A DNA stretch of 64,000 nt from Saccopteryx bilineata (lineage: Eukaryota > Chordata > Mammalia > Chiroptera > Emballonuridae), in contig NC_089493.1 of assembly GCF_036850765.1 (NCBI RefSeq), positions 16,369,632-16,433,631 of the forward strand, given 5' to 3'. A model generated the notes under the pieces. It made no database searches. It was not told where the DNA came from and saw nothing but the letters and a program-made list of their open reading frames with translations. This document shows, in pieces, positions 37,201 to 48,600 of this stretch. Both the position numbers and the translations under genes were made by a program. How positions within the stretch are numbered: the stretch's first letter is position 1; every line of letters starts with the position of its first letter.

Positions 37201-40185
37201 AATTGTCTCTTGTTCTGCCCTTCCAAACTACTGTAAAACATGCTGTCACAAATATTTTGCAACAGGAAGACACCTTTAAAGAAACTAGCACCAGTTTGAA
37301 AGCCTCCATTGTTGAATGACAGCTAATAAGTGAACAATATACTCAAGTCTTTCCTTTTTTTTTTAAACTCAGCAAAAGACAGACATTTGTCAAGTATGCA
37401 GTACAAAGATTAAATATAAAATAAAGGACAAATGACAAATTTCACTGTTTATTAACTTCCACCTTATTACTAAAAGAAGAAAAAAATGACAAGATGAAAG
37501 AGCATTACTCCTAAAGGAAAAAATAATTCAATGGCATCTCCTAAAAAAATATTACCAACTAGGGGTGAATTAAAAGTGAATGCATTGTTATCAGAAAACA
37601 AGGGAAAGCAATAACAATAACAAAAACCAAAAGTATAGTGGTAGTGCATTTGGAAAGATCATATCTCTAAAAAATATATATAAGACAGTCTTTTAATATA
37701 ATGATGTCATTAGCATAGGAAATGTCTTCTTTCTTAAAATTTGTTGCCAACTAGTATTTTAAATTGGGTTAGCTTATTAGTAAGAGGTTCTGTTTTTCAA
37801 TTCTAGTTTTATCATGTAATAACTTAGTAAAAGTGGACTGGTAATTTATTTTTCATGGGAAAAATGGGGATAATGATAATGTTTTCTCACATTATTTTTA
37901 TAACAATTAATCTGGTTGGCAGTAATAACTAATGTTTGCATATTCTTAAAGTTTAATTATCTCTACATATATCATCTCAGTTGTGAAATCCTTAAAGATA
38001 ATAAGCCTTTCCATTTAAATAACCTAATTGGAGAAGAGTAATAATCTTAGCAGTCCTTAATTTCAAATCTTTCTAATAAACCACTCACAGTCTGAGATCA
38101 AAAGCCTTATCCCGAAGCTTATTATTTGTTAAGTTATAAAAATGGCATAAACTCCATCTTTTTCTAAAATGACTCTATAAATTTCTTAAAGGGAGAAAAA
38201 TCTAGTTATGAGACATAAGAAAGAGAAAGGAAGAGGGAGGAAAGTATTCCTGGAAGGCATTACTCCATATATCCAAGAAAAGGAAATGGACTCTATTCTG
38301 TTTCCCAGAATCCTCTGTGTGATTTATTCATTGGATGGTGTCAGTGGAGTTTACATTTGAGCTAGTCAGGCTTTCAGAACTTTTCCTCTTTTTTGCTACA
38401 ATAACCTGACACTATTGCTTATGTTGTATATTAACATGTATTGGTGGTATAATTCACTGGAGTGAAACCATATAAGCCAATTTACTCAGCACACTAGTTA
38501 CTAAAATATTTAACAAAAAAATTCTTATTAAAAATACATACTGTGGATTTACCATGTGAAAGTACTTAAAATGAGCTCTTCTACAGAAAACTTTTATTTT
38601 GTTTATTCTAACCTTGATTCTTTGTTAGATTATTTGGGAAGAGAAAGTTGACCTAGGGCCAAGGAAATAGTTTTCAGCATAGAGTTCTTCATGTTTATTA
38701 TTATTATTTCTCCTACTTTTATCTTTAGGTACCACACTGTGTCTATTAGTAACTTCATGGGAGAAAAACCTTCCCAAGAAACAAAATTTTCTAAAAACAG
38801 AATCCATTTTTTTTATTCTGTCCTTCAACAGACAATAGCTATTAAATCCACCTACTGACATCAGAACCTTATTGCCACTTGGAATCAGCTGCCTCATCAT
38901 TACTTACTGTCTTTTATTCTCTGTTCCAAGGAAGTCTGAGCAATATCTTTGAATTGATTTTTACTACTTTTTTACTCAAGAAGACAGGTAACTTCACCTC
39001 TTCCATAATTTTATTAATTCTTGTATGGGAAAAGAATTATCATTAGTAAAGGGAAGCAATAATGAACACACTGTTTTTTTTGCTATAGGAGAAAAAAAAT
39101 ACAAGAGAAATAGCAATTAATTTTAATGTTTCCCTTATTTGAGTTTGATTTTTAGATCGTTTTATCAGAGGAAAGTTGTTTAGAAATGTCACATAAATTT
39201 TTAAACTTTATTAAGAGTAAAATAATAATAGTAAAAATATTCTGTAAACATTCTAGACAGAAGAAAAAATTTGTGAAAGGAGAACTTACAAAGGAAGTAA
39301 CCAAGACATACAGAGAACTCTAATTTATACATTTATTAATCCATTGATCAGCTCACTAACTCATCAAATACTTATTGAACACCTTCTCTGTAAAATATAT
39401 ATTTATATCTTGTTGTTGCATATACTCCTAACAGGCAACAGGTGTAAATAAGGCAAAGGAGGAGTCAATATTTGAAGAATAAGTAGACTTTGATTAATTA
39501 AATCATTCCTTTCATAATTCCAAAAATGTTTTCTGCATTTTTTACAATGTGAATAAATGTATGTAGTAGGAGAGTATGGGATTTTACAGAGCTTGTCAAT
39601 GGAGCACGCTGAGAATTCATGGGAAGAGAAATCAGCTGGAAGTCCAGTAGTACCAAGGGTCCCTCCAAATTGTATGGATCCTTAAGCTTATATAAGTGAG
39701 AGGAGAGAGAAATTTAAGAAGGAAAGAAAGCAAAAGTAAGACCATGGGTAAATATTTATTACAATTATGAAAAGAAATCACAAAGTAAAAATTTTAAAAA
39801 GTGATGTATTATACACAAACATCAGACCATGTATAAAAGACTCTATTTATTTGAACTCATTGACACTTCTCTATAATATTTTTTTTCTTAAATCTTACTA
39901 AATTTTTTGAATGACTTCACATTTTCATATAAAAAAAACAGAAAAATGCTTCAGTCTTTTCTCTAAATGATCAAACTTTGATTTGCTTTATTTTTAAATT
40001 AATAAATCAAAAGAGTTACTTTAAGCTTAGTAAAATATTTTCCATTTGGTGTAAAATTTGGTGAAATATCCATGAAATTTATTTCACATTATAAGTTCTA
40101 AGATTTTCTAACATCTCAAGTTTTCTTGTGTAGTGGCTGAAGTTAAATACTATTTAAATTATTGTTACCCATTAATTGATCAGTC
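31271..40185. other. Nine-kilobase quiet region, no gene found
   Basis: The longest stretch without a young element. It holds only short open frames (up to 104 codons) with no family resemblance. Simple repeats: TA run at about 34057-34075, GT run at about 35614-35648. Weak traces of old repeats occur (MIR/L2-like 'GGCATATAGTAGGTACTCAG' near 35898; 'AGCCAATGGAATGTGC' near 35400; 'CTTATTGAACACCTTC' near 39370), but none can be bounded by eye. It could include host regulatory DNA that only an alignment would show. Confidence 0.5.
35614..35648. repeat. GT dinucleotide microsatellite
   Basis: Interrupted then pure GT units. The apparent Cys-Val open frame across it is an artefact of the repeat. 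Confidence 0.9.
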
Positions 40186-40190
40186 CTTGG
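40186..40190. repeat. ERV target-site duplication, left copy
   Basis: CTTGG, matching 52681-52685 immediately outside the other LTR. Class I ERVs make 4-5 bp duplications. Confidence 0.85.
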
Positions 40191-40550
40191 TGTAAGGTAT
40201 TTTTCCCCACCGAGAAGGAAGGAACAGGTCTCAGAGCCACCAAGTGTGGCAAGTTCAAAAGGCTTTATTCAGTACAAAGCGTTCCCCGGACAAGACTCAC
40301 TGGCCTGTAAGATGGAGGTCAGGAAAAAATCGTGCACGAAGAGACTGCGTGGGTATATTTAAAAAAGGGGTCCCTCTAGGGAAGTTGGGCTAATATGACG
40401 TAGTAAAATCTTACTGGCTGACAAGTCAGTCGCTTTTTTTCCAAGGAGTCCTAGGAAGTTTCTTTTGGCGCTCTTGGCTGTGGGCGGTCCTAGCCAAAGT
40501 TTGCGGGCCTGGGTTCCCCACGTGACCGTCCCTCTATCCACCGACCTTAC
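40191..40550 (-). repeat. ERV 3' LTR
   Basis: Begins (plus strand) TGTAAGGTATTTTT. It holds a polyadenylation signal AATAAA on the minus strand at 40264-40269 and a TATA-like TTTAAATATACC at about 40353-40364. Its inner edge reads ACCTTAC without the final A seen in the other LTR. Confidence 0.93.
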
Positions 40551-40880
40551 TTTCCAATCTTTTTGTGTTAATAAGGGGCACCGCTTATTCGTCTGGCTAC
40601 TTCCTGCTGAATGGGGCATCATGGGAAGGGGGAGATCGGAAGGTGGTGGTTTTGAGGGGTGTCAGTAGGAACATCCGTTTGGCTATGACTTGAGAAACTT
40701 CGTTGGTGTGGTTCTGTAAGAATTTACAAAAAAAGAGAGGTGAATATGAGTTACATGCTGATAATTAGAAGAAGATTTAGGTAGGATAGGGGCAGCCCAG
40801 GTAAGAATAGGTGGCTGCTATTAGGAGTTAAGCAGGTTGTAAGAGGAGAGATTTTTGCTTAATTTTTCTTGCAGACAGTT
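40551..40880 (-). other. Region between pol and the 3' LTR, env missing
   Basis: Only about 330 bp separate the end of pol from the 3' LTR, where an env of about 1.5-2 kb would normally lie. No surface or transmembrane motif is seen. The last bases before the LTR on the minus strand (ACAAAAAGATTGGAAA) are purine-rich and may be a decayed polypurine tract. Text just upstream (CAGCAGGAAGTAGCC) resembles the distal end of other class I ERVs, so env was probably deleted between two points. Confidence 0.65.
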
Positions 40881-40929
40881 CAGATAGAAGCTTCTTTTAT
40901 CAGGCCAGTCTTGCTGAATAGCATTGCTC

Positions 40930-42168
40930 CCTGCTTCAGCCTACTCTGGCGGCAGGTTCCTGATGGGAGGGACAGGAGCAACAGGAGGTTCTGCATGGCC
41001 CAATTTTTTTGTGAGCCGCAAACGAGTAAGGCCCTGTGGTTCTGACTCCCAACAATCCTGCATGGGAGCAAGTTTGAGGCAGGAGACATGATACCAAGGT
41101 GTTTGCCCTAGAGCTTAGCTGCAGTAGGAGTAGTCAGTATTACCGTATGGGGTCCCGTCCGTCTGGGCTGTAGGGAGCCAGGCTGGAGCTCCCTTAGAAG
41201 AACGCTGTCTCCTGGTTGGAGGAGGACCGCTGGCTGTGTTTCATCTGGACCCCCTATGGGAGGAAGGGTCCAGTCCGCGTGTTCCCTGAGAAGATGGCGA
41301 ATTAAAGACAGAAAGGGGAGGTACGTGGCAAGAGGAGGGGGGCTGACAGGTAAGCTATGATTGATTAGGAATGGTCTACCGTAAACCAGCTTAAAGGGGC
41401 TAAGTCCAGTGGGGTTTCGTGGGTTGCCCTGATTCTGGTGAGTGCCAGGGGAAGGAGGTTTGGCCAAGAGAGCCTGGTCTCAGTGGAAAGTTTAGTTAGC
41501 TGACCCTTCAGGATGCCATGGACCCTTTTTACCTTACCTGATGATTGAGGGTGATAGGGTATGTGGAGTTTCCAGGTGATGTTGAGAGAGGTGGCAACCT
41601 GCTGGACTATATGGGCAGTGAAGGCCAGGCCGTAGTCTGACTGGATGGTAGTGGGCAGTCCAAACCACGGGATGATGTTTTCAACAAGAATGGAGGCAAC
41701 AGTGTCTGTTGTTTCTTGAGAAGTTGGAAAGGCTTCTATCCATCCTGAAAAAGTGTCAACAAAAGTTAAGAGATAACGGAGTTTTTTGTGAGGGGGCATA
41801 TGAGTGAAGTCAATCTGCCAATCCTGGCCTGGCACGTGCCCCCTCAGCTGATGAGTAGGGAAGCGGGGGCGGAGTCCCCCTTGTGTAGAGGTTTTAGAAC
41901 AGACAATACATGCTGCGTGTACCTTTTCGATAGTCTGCTGGAGGCCTGGGAAGAAAAAGAGTGGTTGTAAGAACCGATAGAGAGCTTTTGGCCCTATGTG
42001 TAAGGAACAGTGGATATCAGAAAGGAGAGTTTCAGCCTGTTCTTTTGGTAAGGCAATTCTATCTCCAAGGAATATCCATCCCTGGTTGCACACGTCCCCA
42101 CCCTTTCTGAGGAGGGTCTGTTCTTCCTCAGGAGTGTAGGAAGGTTTCAAGGAGGTGGAGAAAAACAT
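40930..42168 (-). pseudogene. ERV pol, integrase region, frameshifted
   Basis: The integrase inserts viral cDNA into host DNA. The open stretch 41365-42168 shows the zinc-binding HHCC module (DIHCSLH ... CIVC) and then the catalytic core. The first Asp lies in WQIDFT and the second in QSDYGLAF, but the position expected to hold the catalytic Glu in the HPQSSG block reads KVKRV, with Lys instead. A frameshift near 41365-41467 moves into 41108-41467, which holds 'LVYGRPFL' and the C-terminal 'QPGDSVLLREL' domain. This is a dead gene. Its junction with RNase H near 42147-42168 is another frameshift. Confidence 0.88.
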
Positions 42169-42689
42169 GAGAGGAGAGGGGGAGGCTCCCAGGGTGAGGT
42201 TTCGAGCTGTCGCGTCGGTCCAAGCATTTCCCAGGCCACTGGGTCTTGAGAGGTTTGATAGCCCTTACAATGTACCACAGCCACCTCAGCAGGAAGCTGT
42301 AATGCCTGCAAAAGTTTAGAAATGAGGGTAGCATTGATTATGGGGGAGCCCCTGGTAGTGAGGAAACCCCTTTCCTTCCAGAGGGCAGAATGGCTGTGGG
42401 TGATAAGAAAAGCATATTTAGAGTCAGTATATATAGTTACACGTTTTCCCTGGGCCAGAGTGAGTGCCTGCGTGAGAGCAATCAGTTCTGCTTTCTGGGA
42501 GGTGGTGCCCTCTGGCAGCTGTTGAGCTTCTAGGGTGGAGGAGGTAGTGACCACCACATAGGCTTCCCGCCGTCGTCCATCAGGTCCCTGTTCAGAGCTC
42601 CCATCTACAAAGAGTATTAGATCTGGATCTTTTAAAAGAGAATCTGATAATCCATCTCGAGGCCTGTTGAGGAAATCTGTTAGTTCCAT
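42147..42689 (-). pseudogene. ERV pol, RNase H domain
   Basis: RNase H removes the RNA strand of the RNA-DNA hybrid during reverse transcription. Visible acid residues sit in LFVDGSS, SQKAELIAL and YTDSKYAF. The late motif reads AVVHCKGYQ, where retroviral RNases H usually have GHQ, so the conserved His appears replaced by Tyr. The frame shifts just after it, before the last Asp-containing motif. The 180-codon open stretch is the best preserved part of pol. Confidence 0.88.
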
Positions 42690-43973
42690 ACGGAGTGGGT
42701 GGGTTCCGGAAGTGTCGCTGGAGCTGGCAGTAGAGTGGCTGGGTTGAGTCTGGGAGATGGCAAAAGAGTGACTGAAGGGTTTTCAATGAACAAGAGGTGA
42801 AATTCTTATAGGCAGGAAGGACTTAACTGAGAAAGAGATTAGTGTGAAAGGAGGTCAGTGAGCCTGTGGGAGGAGAATACAGTGAGGGGTTGGGAAAGGG
42901 TGAGCTTAGTAATCCTTGGTGAGTTCAGCTGCTGTACCCAGTGCCTGGAGGCAGGGCTGCCAGCCTTTGATGGTGGTGTCCAGTTGTTTAGAGAGATATG
43001 CCGTGGGGCGGTATGTAGGCCCTTCAGGTTGAGTTAACACGCCAACAGCATTACCGTGCTTTTCATCAGTGAAAAGATGTAAGGGGTGTCTGAAGTCAGG
43101 TAAAGTGAGAGGGAGAGAGGAGATGAGAGCATCTCGAAGGGTACAGAAAGCCCTTTTGACAGTGGTGGGGGATGTGAGAGGTCCCGTAGGAGTCTCTTTG
43201 GCAGCCTCATAGAGGGGTTTGGCTAAGAGAGCAAAATTGGGAATCCAGTGTCTAAAGAAGCCTATTAGACCAAGGAAAGAAAGAATCTGATCAGCAGTGG
43301 TAGGTGGTTGGAGACTGCGGATGGTCTGAGTTTGATCTAGGGTGAGACCTCAGGTGCTGGGAGTTAAGGTGATGCCCAGATAGACTGCAGACTGAGAGTG
43401 AAGTTGAGCCTTAGTAGGGGAGACATGACATCCCTTCATGGCAAGAAAGTTAAGAAGGGTGGCAGTGTGTTTTCCTGAGGCAGACAGGGAGGGACTGCAG
43501 AGGAGTAGGTCATCTACATATTGTAAGAGAGTACTAGTCTCGAGATCGCATGCAGCTAAATCCCGAGCCAGTGCCTGTCCAAACAGGTGTGGGCTGTCTC
43601 TGAACCCCTGGGGCAGGATGGTCCAAGTAAGTGCTGGGCTGAATTAGTGTCCAGATCAGTCCAAGTAAAGGCAAACAGAAAGTAAGAGTCAGGGTGTAGA
43701 GGAATGGTAAAGAAGGGTATCCTTGAGATCTAGGACCGTGAAGTGAGTGGTGTCTGATGGAATGTGTGACAGTAATGTGTAAGGATTAGGGAATACTGGA
43801 TGGAGGGGAACTACTGCCTCGTTGATTAGGTGTAAGTCTTGGACGAGGCGATAAGCTCCTGAAGGTTTTCGAACAGGAAGGATGGGGGTATTGCAGGAAG
43901 AGTCCATGGGAATGAGTAAGCCTTGGTTTAAGAGGTGAGTAATTATGGGTTTAAGGCCCTGGTGGTGACTTGC
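42690..43973 (-). pseudogene. ERV pol, reverse transcriptase region
   Basis: Fingers/palm text is visible at 43689-43907 ('LPVRKPSGAYRLVQDLHLIN', 'FTVLDLKD'). The polymerase active-site motif LQYVDDLLL is intact, with YVDD at 43509-43520. Several stops and frame changes break the rest. Val in YVDD is normal for gammaretroviruses. The upstream stop separates this from the protease frame. Confidence 0.88.
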
Positions 43974-44495
43974 TTAAATAGGGAATTGGGGCTTAGATGG
44001 AAATTGGGAGGGATTCTTTAAGTGGACGTGTACAGGTAGGTGGTGGGTTGCTACCACAGGGGTAGAAGTGTCCCAGACCTGAGGGTTGACAACATCCGGT
44101 GGAATAGGAGGTGTGACCGGGTTAGGGTGATCTATGGTAGACGGAGAGTCTTTAGTTAGGAGTGGTAAAAGTAGGTGGGAAGATGCTGTCAGCTGGATAG
44201 TGGCCCCGAGACTGTGTAGAATGTCTCGACCCAGAAGGGGTACAGGGCACGATGGCATGACTAAGAACGAGTGTGAAAAGGGGATTCCGTCCAAACTGCA
44301 TGTCAGAGGTGGTGTGCGAAGAGGAGAAGAAAGGGTTCCACCCACTCCCATAACCGAGATCTGTGAGGGAACTAGAAGTCCAGAGTATGAAGGCAAAACA
44401 GAGAAGGTAGCCCCCATGTCCACAAGAAATGATATGGACTTACCCGCTACCTGTAGCATCACCCTTGGCTCAGAGAGAGTAATGAGGGTCTCCAA
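43974..44495 (-). pseudogene. ERV aspartic protease (pro)
   Basis: Retroviral aspartic protease, which cuts Gag-Pol into mature proteins. It has the active-site loop 'FLVDMGATFSVLPS', where the family has DTG or DSG, so Thr/Ser is replaced by Met. The late motif 'PLLGRDILHSLGA' is intact. It is in the same frame as the NC end of gag, separated by tandem TGA codons, and its apparent start is a TTG that is not a real start. This arrangement suits gammaretroviral readthrough. Confidence 0.87.
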
Positions 44496-44507
44496 GTCCG
44501 GGCCTCA

Positions 44508-44828
44508 TCAGTCGTCTGCGAGGCCTAGGAATTCAAATGATGGCCCCACCTGGCTGGCTTGGCCTCCCATCTGAGCGGCCTGTCCTCCACGTCGAGACGT
44601 CGAGGATGAGCCTGCTGCCAAAAGGGGACAATCACTCCGCCAGTGACCAGGCTGCTTGCACTTAGAGCAGGGCTTAGTGGGCGGCCTCGGGCAGGGGCAC
44701 TGCCAGGACCAATGACCCTCTTTGCCACACTTAAAGCAAGCTCCTGGTGGGGATCCTCTTGGTGGCCCGGACCTAGGTCGAGCACCCTCTGTGCCTTGCC
44801 CTTGTTGCTCTGGCCTTAGAGTTGCCAC
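44508..44828 (-). pseudogene. ERV gag nucleocapsid (two zinc knuckles)
   Basis: Nucleocapsid binds and packages viral RNA. Two CCHC knuckles are intact: CFKCGKEGHWSWQC and CSKCKQPGHWRSDC, with a basic, Pro/Gly-rich flank. A frameshift near 44773-44828 separates it from capsid. Most gammaretroviruses have one knuckle; some class I ERVs have two. Confidence 0.9.
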
Positions 44829-45291
44829 AAGAGCCTGGGTTTGGAGTGATACTTTCTGCTGGCATGCAGGCCCGGCATTCAGCCTCGGCCTGTTCCTCTC
44901 GACTGTTAAAAACCTTAAATGCCATGTTCATCAGGTCTCGGATAGGGGTCTGAGGGCCCTCTTCTGCCTTTTTAAGTTTCCTCCAAATGTCCGGGGCCGA
45001 TTGGGAAATAAAGTGAGTAGCTAATACAGTGGCCCCGGCATTGGAGGTAGGGTCTAAACAAGTGTGGAGGACCATAGTGTCAGTGAGGCAATTTAAGAAG
45101 AGAGCTGGATTTTCCTCAGGTCCTTGAGTAATTTCCCTTAATTTCTCATAGTTAACTACCTTTTGTGCTGCATCCTGCATGCCAGCTACAAGACATACAA
45201 TCATTTGGTCTCGTTGTCTCCTACCTGTTTGTTCCATCTGGTAATTCCAATTGGGGTCCCTGTCAGGGACCGCCTCTGGGCCCACCGGCAT
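44773..45291 (-). pseudogene. ERV gag capsid C-terminal part
   Basis: The capsid segment contains the major homology region 'ITQGPEENPALFLNCL' with its conserved Gln-Gly, Glu and Phe/Leu spacing, followed by a long charged segment. The open stretch is bounded upstream by a stop close to the L1 insertion at 45350, so the rest of gag lies on the far side of the L1. Confidence 0.88.
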
Positions 45292-45339
45292 TTGAGGGTT
45301 TGAGGCGTGGACCTTATAGGATTAGAAGAGTAAGACCCC

Positions 45340-45350
45340 AAACGCTTTTC
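45340..45350. repeat. L1 target-site duplication, left copy
   Basis: AAACGCTTTTC, matching AAATGCTTTTC at 51345-51355 with one difference. Both copies lie in ERV gag sequence. Confidence 0.85.
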
Positions 45351-45539
45351 TTTTTTTTTGTTTTTAATTTTTTATTTTATTTTATTTTATTTTTATTAAA
45401 TTTAATGCAGTGACATTGATAAATCAGGGTACATATGTTGAGAGAAAATATCTCTAGATTATTTTGACATTTGATTGTGCTGTATACCCCTCCCCCAAAG
45501 TTAAATTGTCTTCTGTCACCTTCTATCTGGTTTTCTTTG

Positions 45540-45606
45540 TGCCCCTCCCCTCCCCTAACCCCTCTCTCCTTCTTCACCCCACCCCCCCTCCCCCAACCCC
45601 CCGCTC
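45540..45606 (-). other. G-rich tract in L1 3' UTR (G-quadruplex potential)
   Basis: On the L1 sense strand there are several runs of four to seven G separated by one to three bases (core about 45580-45605). L1 3' UTRs of other mammals carry comparable polypurine, G4-capable tracts. Confidence 0.75.
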
Positions 45607-45671
45607 CTGTTGCCATCACATTCTTGTTCATGTCTTTGAGTCTCATTTTTATGTCCCTTCTATGTATGGGT

Positions 45672-48600
45672 TCATCTCAGTTTTTTTTCTGATTTACTTA
45701 TTTCACTCCGTATAATGTTGTAAAGGTCCATCCATGTTATTGTAAATGATCTGATGTCATCATTTCTTATGGCTGAGTAGTATTCCATAGTATATATGTA
45801 CCAAAGTTTTTTAATCCACTCATCCTCTGATGGACACTTGGGCTGTTTCCAGATCTTCACTATTGTGAACAATGCTGCCACAAACATGCGGGTACATTTC
45901 TCCTTTTCGAGCTGTTCTATGGTGTCCTTGGGGTATATTCCTAAAAGTGGGATAGCTGGGTCAAAAGGCAGTTCGATTTTCAGTTTTTTGAGGAATCTCC
46001 ATACTGTTTTCCACAGTGGCTGCACCAGTCTGCATTCCCACCAGCAGTGCAGGAGGGTTCCCTTTTCTCCACATCCTCGCCAGCACTTATTCTGTGTTGT
46101 TTTGTTGATAAGCGCCATTCTGACTGGTGTGAGGTGATATCTCATTGTGGTTTTAATTTTCATTTCTCTAATGATTAGTGATGTTGAGCATTTTTTCATA
46201 TGCCTATTGGCCATCTGTATGTCCTGTTTGGAGAAGTGTCTATTCATCTCTTTTGCCCATTTTTGGATTGGGTTGTTTGTCTTCCTGGTGTTGAGTTTTA
46301 CAAGTTCTTTATAAATTTTGGTTGTTAACCCCTTATCAGACGTATTGTCAAATATGTTCTCCCATTGTGTAGTTTGTCTTTTTATTCTGTTCTTGTTGTC
46401 TTTAGCTGTGCAAAAGCTTTTTAGTTTGATATAGTCCCATTTGTTTATCCTGTCTTTTATTTCACTTCCCCGTGGAGATAAATCAGCAAATATATTGCTC
46501 CGAGAGATGTCGGAGAGCTTACTGCCTATGTTTTCTTCTAAGATGCTTATGGTTTCACGGCCTACATTCAAGTCTTTTATCCATTTTGAGTTTATTTTTG
46601 TGAGTGGTGTAAGCTGGTGATCTAGTTTCATTTTTTTGCAGGTAGCTGTCCAATTTTCCCAACACCATTTGTTAAAGAGGCTGTCTTTACTCCATTGTAT
46701 TTCCTTACCTCCTTTGTCAAATATCAGTTGTCCATAGAACTGTGGGTTTATTTCTGGGTTCTCTGTTCTGTTCCATTCATCTATATGCCTGTTCTTATGC
46801 CAGTACCAGGCTGTTTTGAGTACAACGGCCTTGTAGTATAACTTGATATCAGGAAGTGTGATACCTCCCACTTTATTCTTCTTTTTTAAGATTGCTGAGG
46901 CTATTCGTGTCCTCTTTTGGTTCCATATAAATTTTTGGAATATGTGTTCTATATCTTTGAAGTATGTCATTGGTATTTTAATTGGTATTGCATTGAATTT
47001 ATAAATTGCTTTGGGTAATATAGACATTTTAATGATGTTTATTCTTCCTAACCATGAGCACGGTATATGCTTCCACTTGTTTGTATCTTCCTTGATTTCT
47101 TTTATCAATGTTTTGTAATTTTCCGAGTACAAGTCTTTAGTCTCCTTGGTTAAGTTTACTCCTAGGTACTTTATTTTTTTGGTTGTAATTGTGAAGGGGA
47201 TTGTTTCCTTAATTTCTCTTTCTGACTGTTCATTGTTGCTGTATAAAAATGCTTCTGATTTCTGAGTATTGATTTTATATCCTGCCACTTTGCTGAATTT
47301 ATTTATCAGGTCCAGTAGTTTTTTGACTGAGACTTTAGGGTTTTCTATATACAATATCATATCATCTGCAAATAATGATAGCTTTACTTCTTCTTTTCCA
47401 ACTTGAATGCCTTTTATTTCTTCTTCTTGTCTGATTGCTGTGGCTAGGACTTCCAGGACTATGTTAAATAAGAGTGGTGAAAGGAGGCACCCCTGCCTTG
47501 TTCCTGATCTTAAGGGTATTGCTTTTAATTTTTTCCCATTGAGTATGATGTTGGCTGTGGGTTTCTCATAGATGGCTTTTATCATGTTGAGGTATGTTCC
47601 CTGTATTCCCACTTTGCTGAGAGTTTTGATCATGAATGGGTGCTGAATTTTATCAAATGCTTTTTCTGCATCTATTGAAATTATCATATGGTTTTTCTCC
47701 TTCTTTTTGTTTATGTGATGAATCACATTGATTGATTTACGAAAATTGTACCAGCCTTGCCTCCCCAGAATAAATCCCACTTGATCATGGTGTATGATTT
47801 TTTCCATATATTGTTGGATCCGGTTTGCTAATATTTTGTTGAGGATTTTAGCATGTATATTCATCAGAGATATTGGCCTATAATTTTCTTTCTTTGTGTC
47901 GTCTTTGCCTGGTTTTGGAATCAGAATTATGCTCGCCTCATAAAAGGAGTTTGGAAGTCTTCCTTCCTCTTGAATTTTTTGAAATAGTTTGAGAAGGATA
48001 GGAGTTAGTTCTTCTTTGAATATTTGGTAGAATTCCGTTGTGAAGCCATCGGGCCCCGGACTTTTCTTTGTTGGGAGTTTTTTGATAACTGTTTCAATCT
48101 CCTTTGGTGTAATCGGTCTGTTTAAGTTTTCTGATTCTTCCAGATTGATTTTTGGAAGATTGTATGTTTCAAGGAATTTGTCCATTTCATCTAGGTTGTC
48201 TAGTTTTTTGGCATACAGTTCTTCATAGTATTTTCTTACAATATTTTGTATTTCTGTTGTGTCAGTTGTTATTTCTCCTCTCTCATTTTTAATTTTATTT
48301 ATTTGAGTCGTCTCTCTCTTTTTCTTGGTGAGTCTACTTAAAGGTTCATCAATCTTGTTTACCTTTTCAAAGAACCAGCTCCTAGTTTCATTGATCCTCT
48401 GTATTGTTTCTTTAGCTTCTATGTCATTTATTTCTGCTCTGATCTTTATTATTTCCTTCCTTCTACTACATTTGGGCTTTACTTGCTGTTCTTTTTCTAA
48501 TTCTTTTAGATGCAGGGTTAAGTTGTTTATTTGAGCTTTTTCTAGCTTCTGAAAGTGTGCCTGTAGTGCTATGAACTTCCCTCTCAGCACTGCTTTCGCT

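Noticed and set aside
44134..44574. 146-codon plus-strand open frame
   Set aside because: Antisense to ERV protease and gag, whose motifs are clear on the minus strand.
45796..46137. 113-codon plus-strand open frame
   Set aside because: Antisense shadow of L1 ORF2. The same holds for the plus-strand frames at 48040-48534 and 49779-50599.
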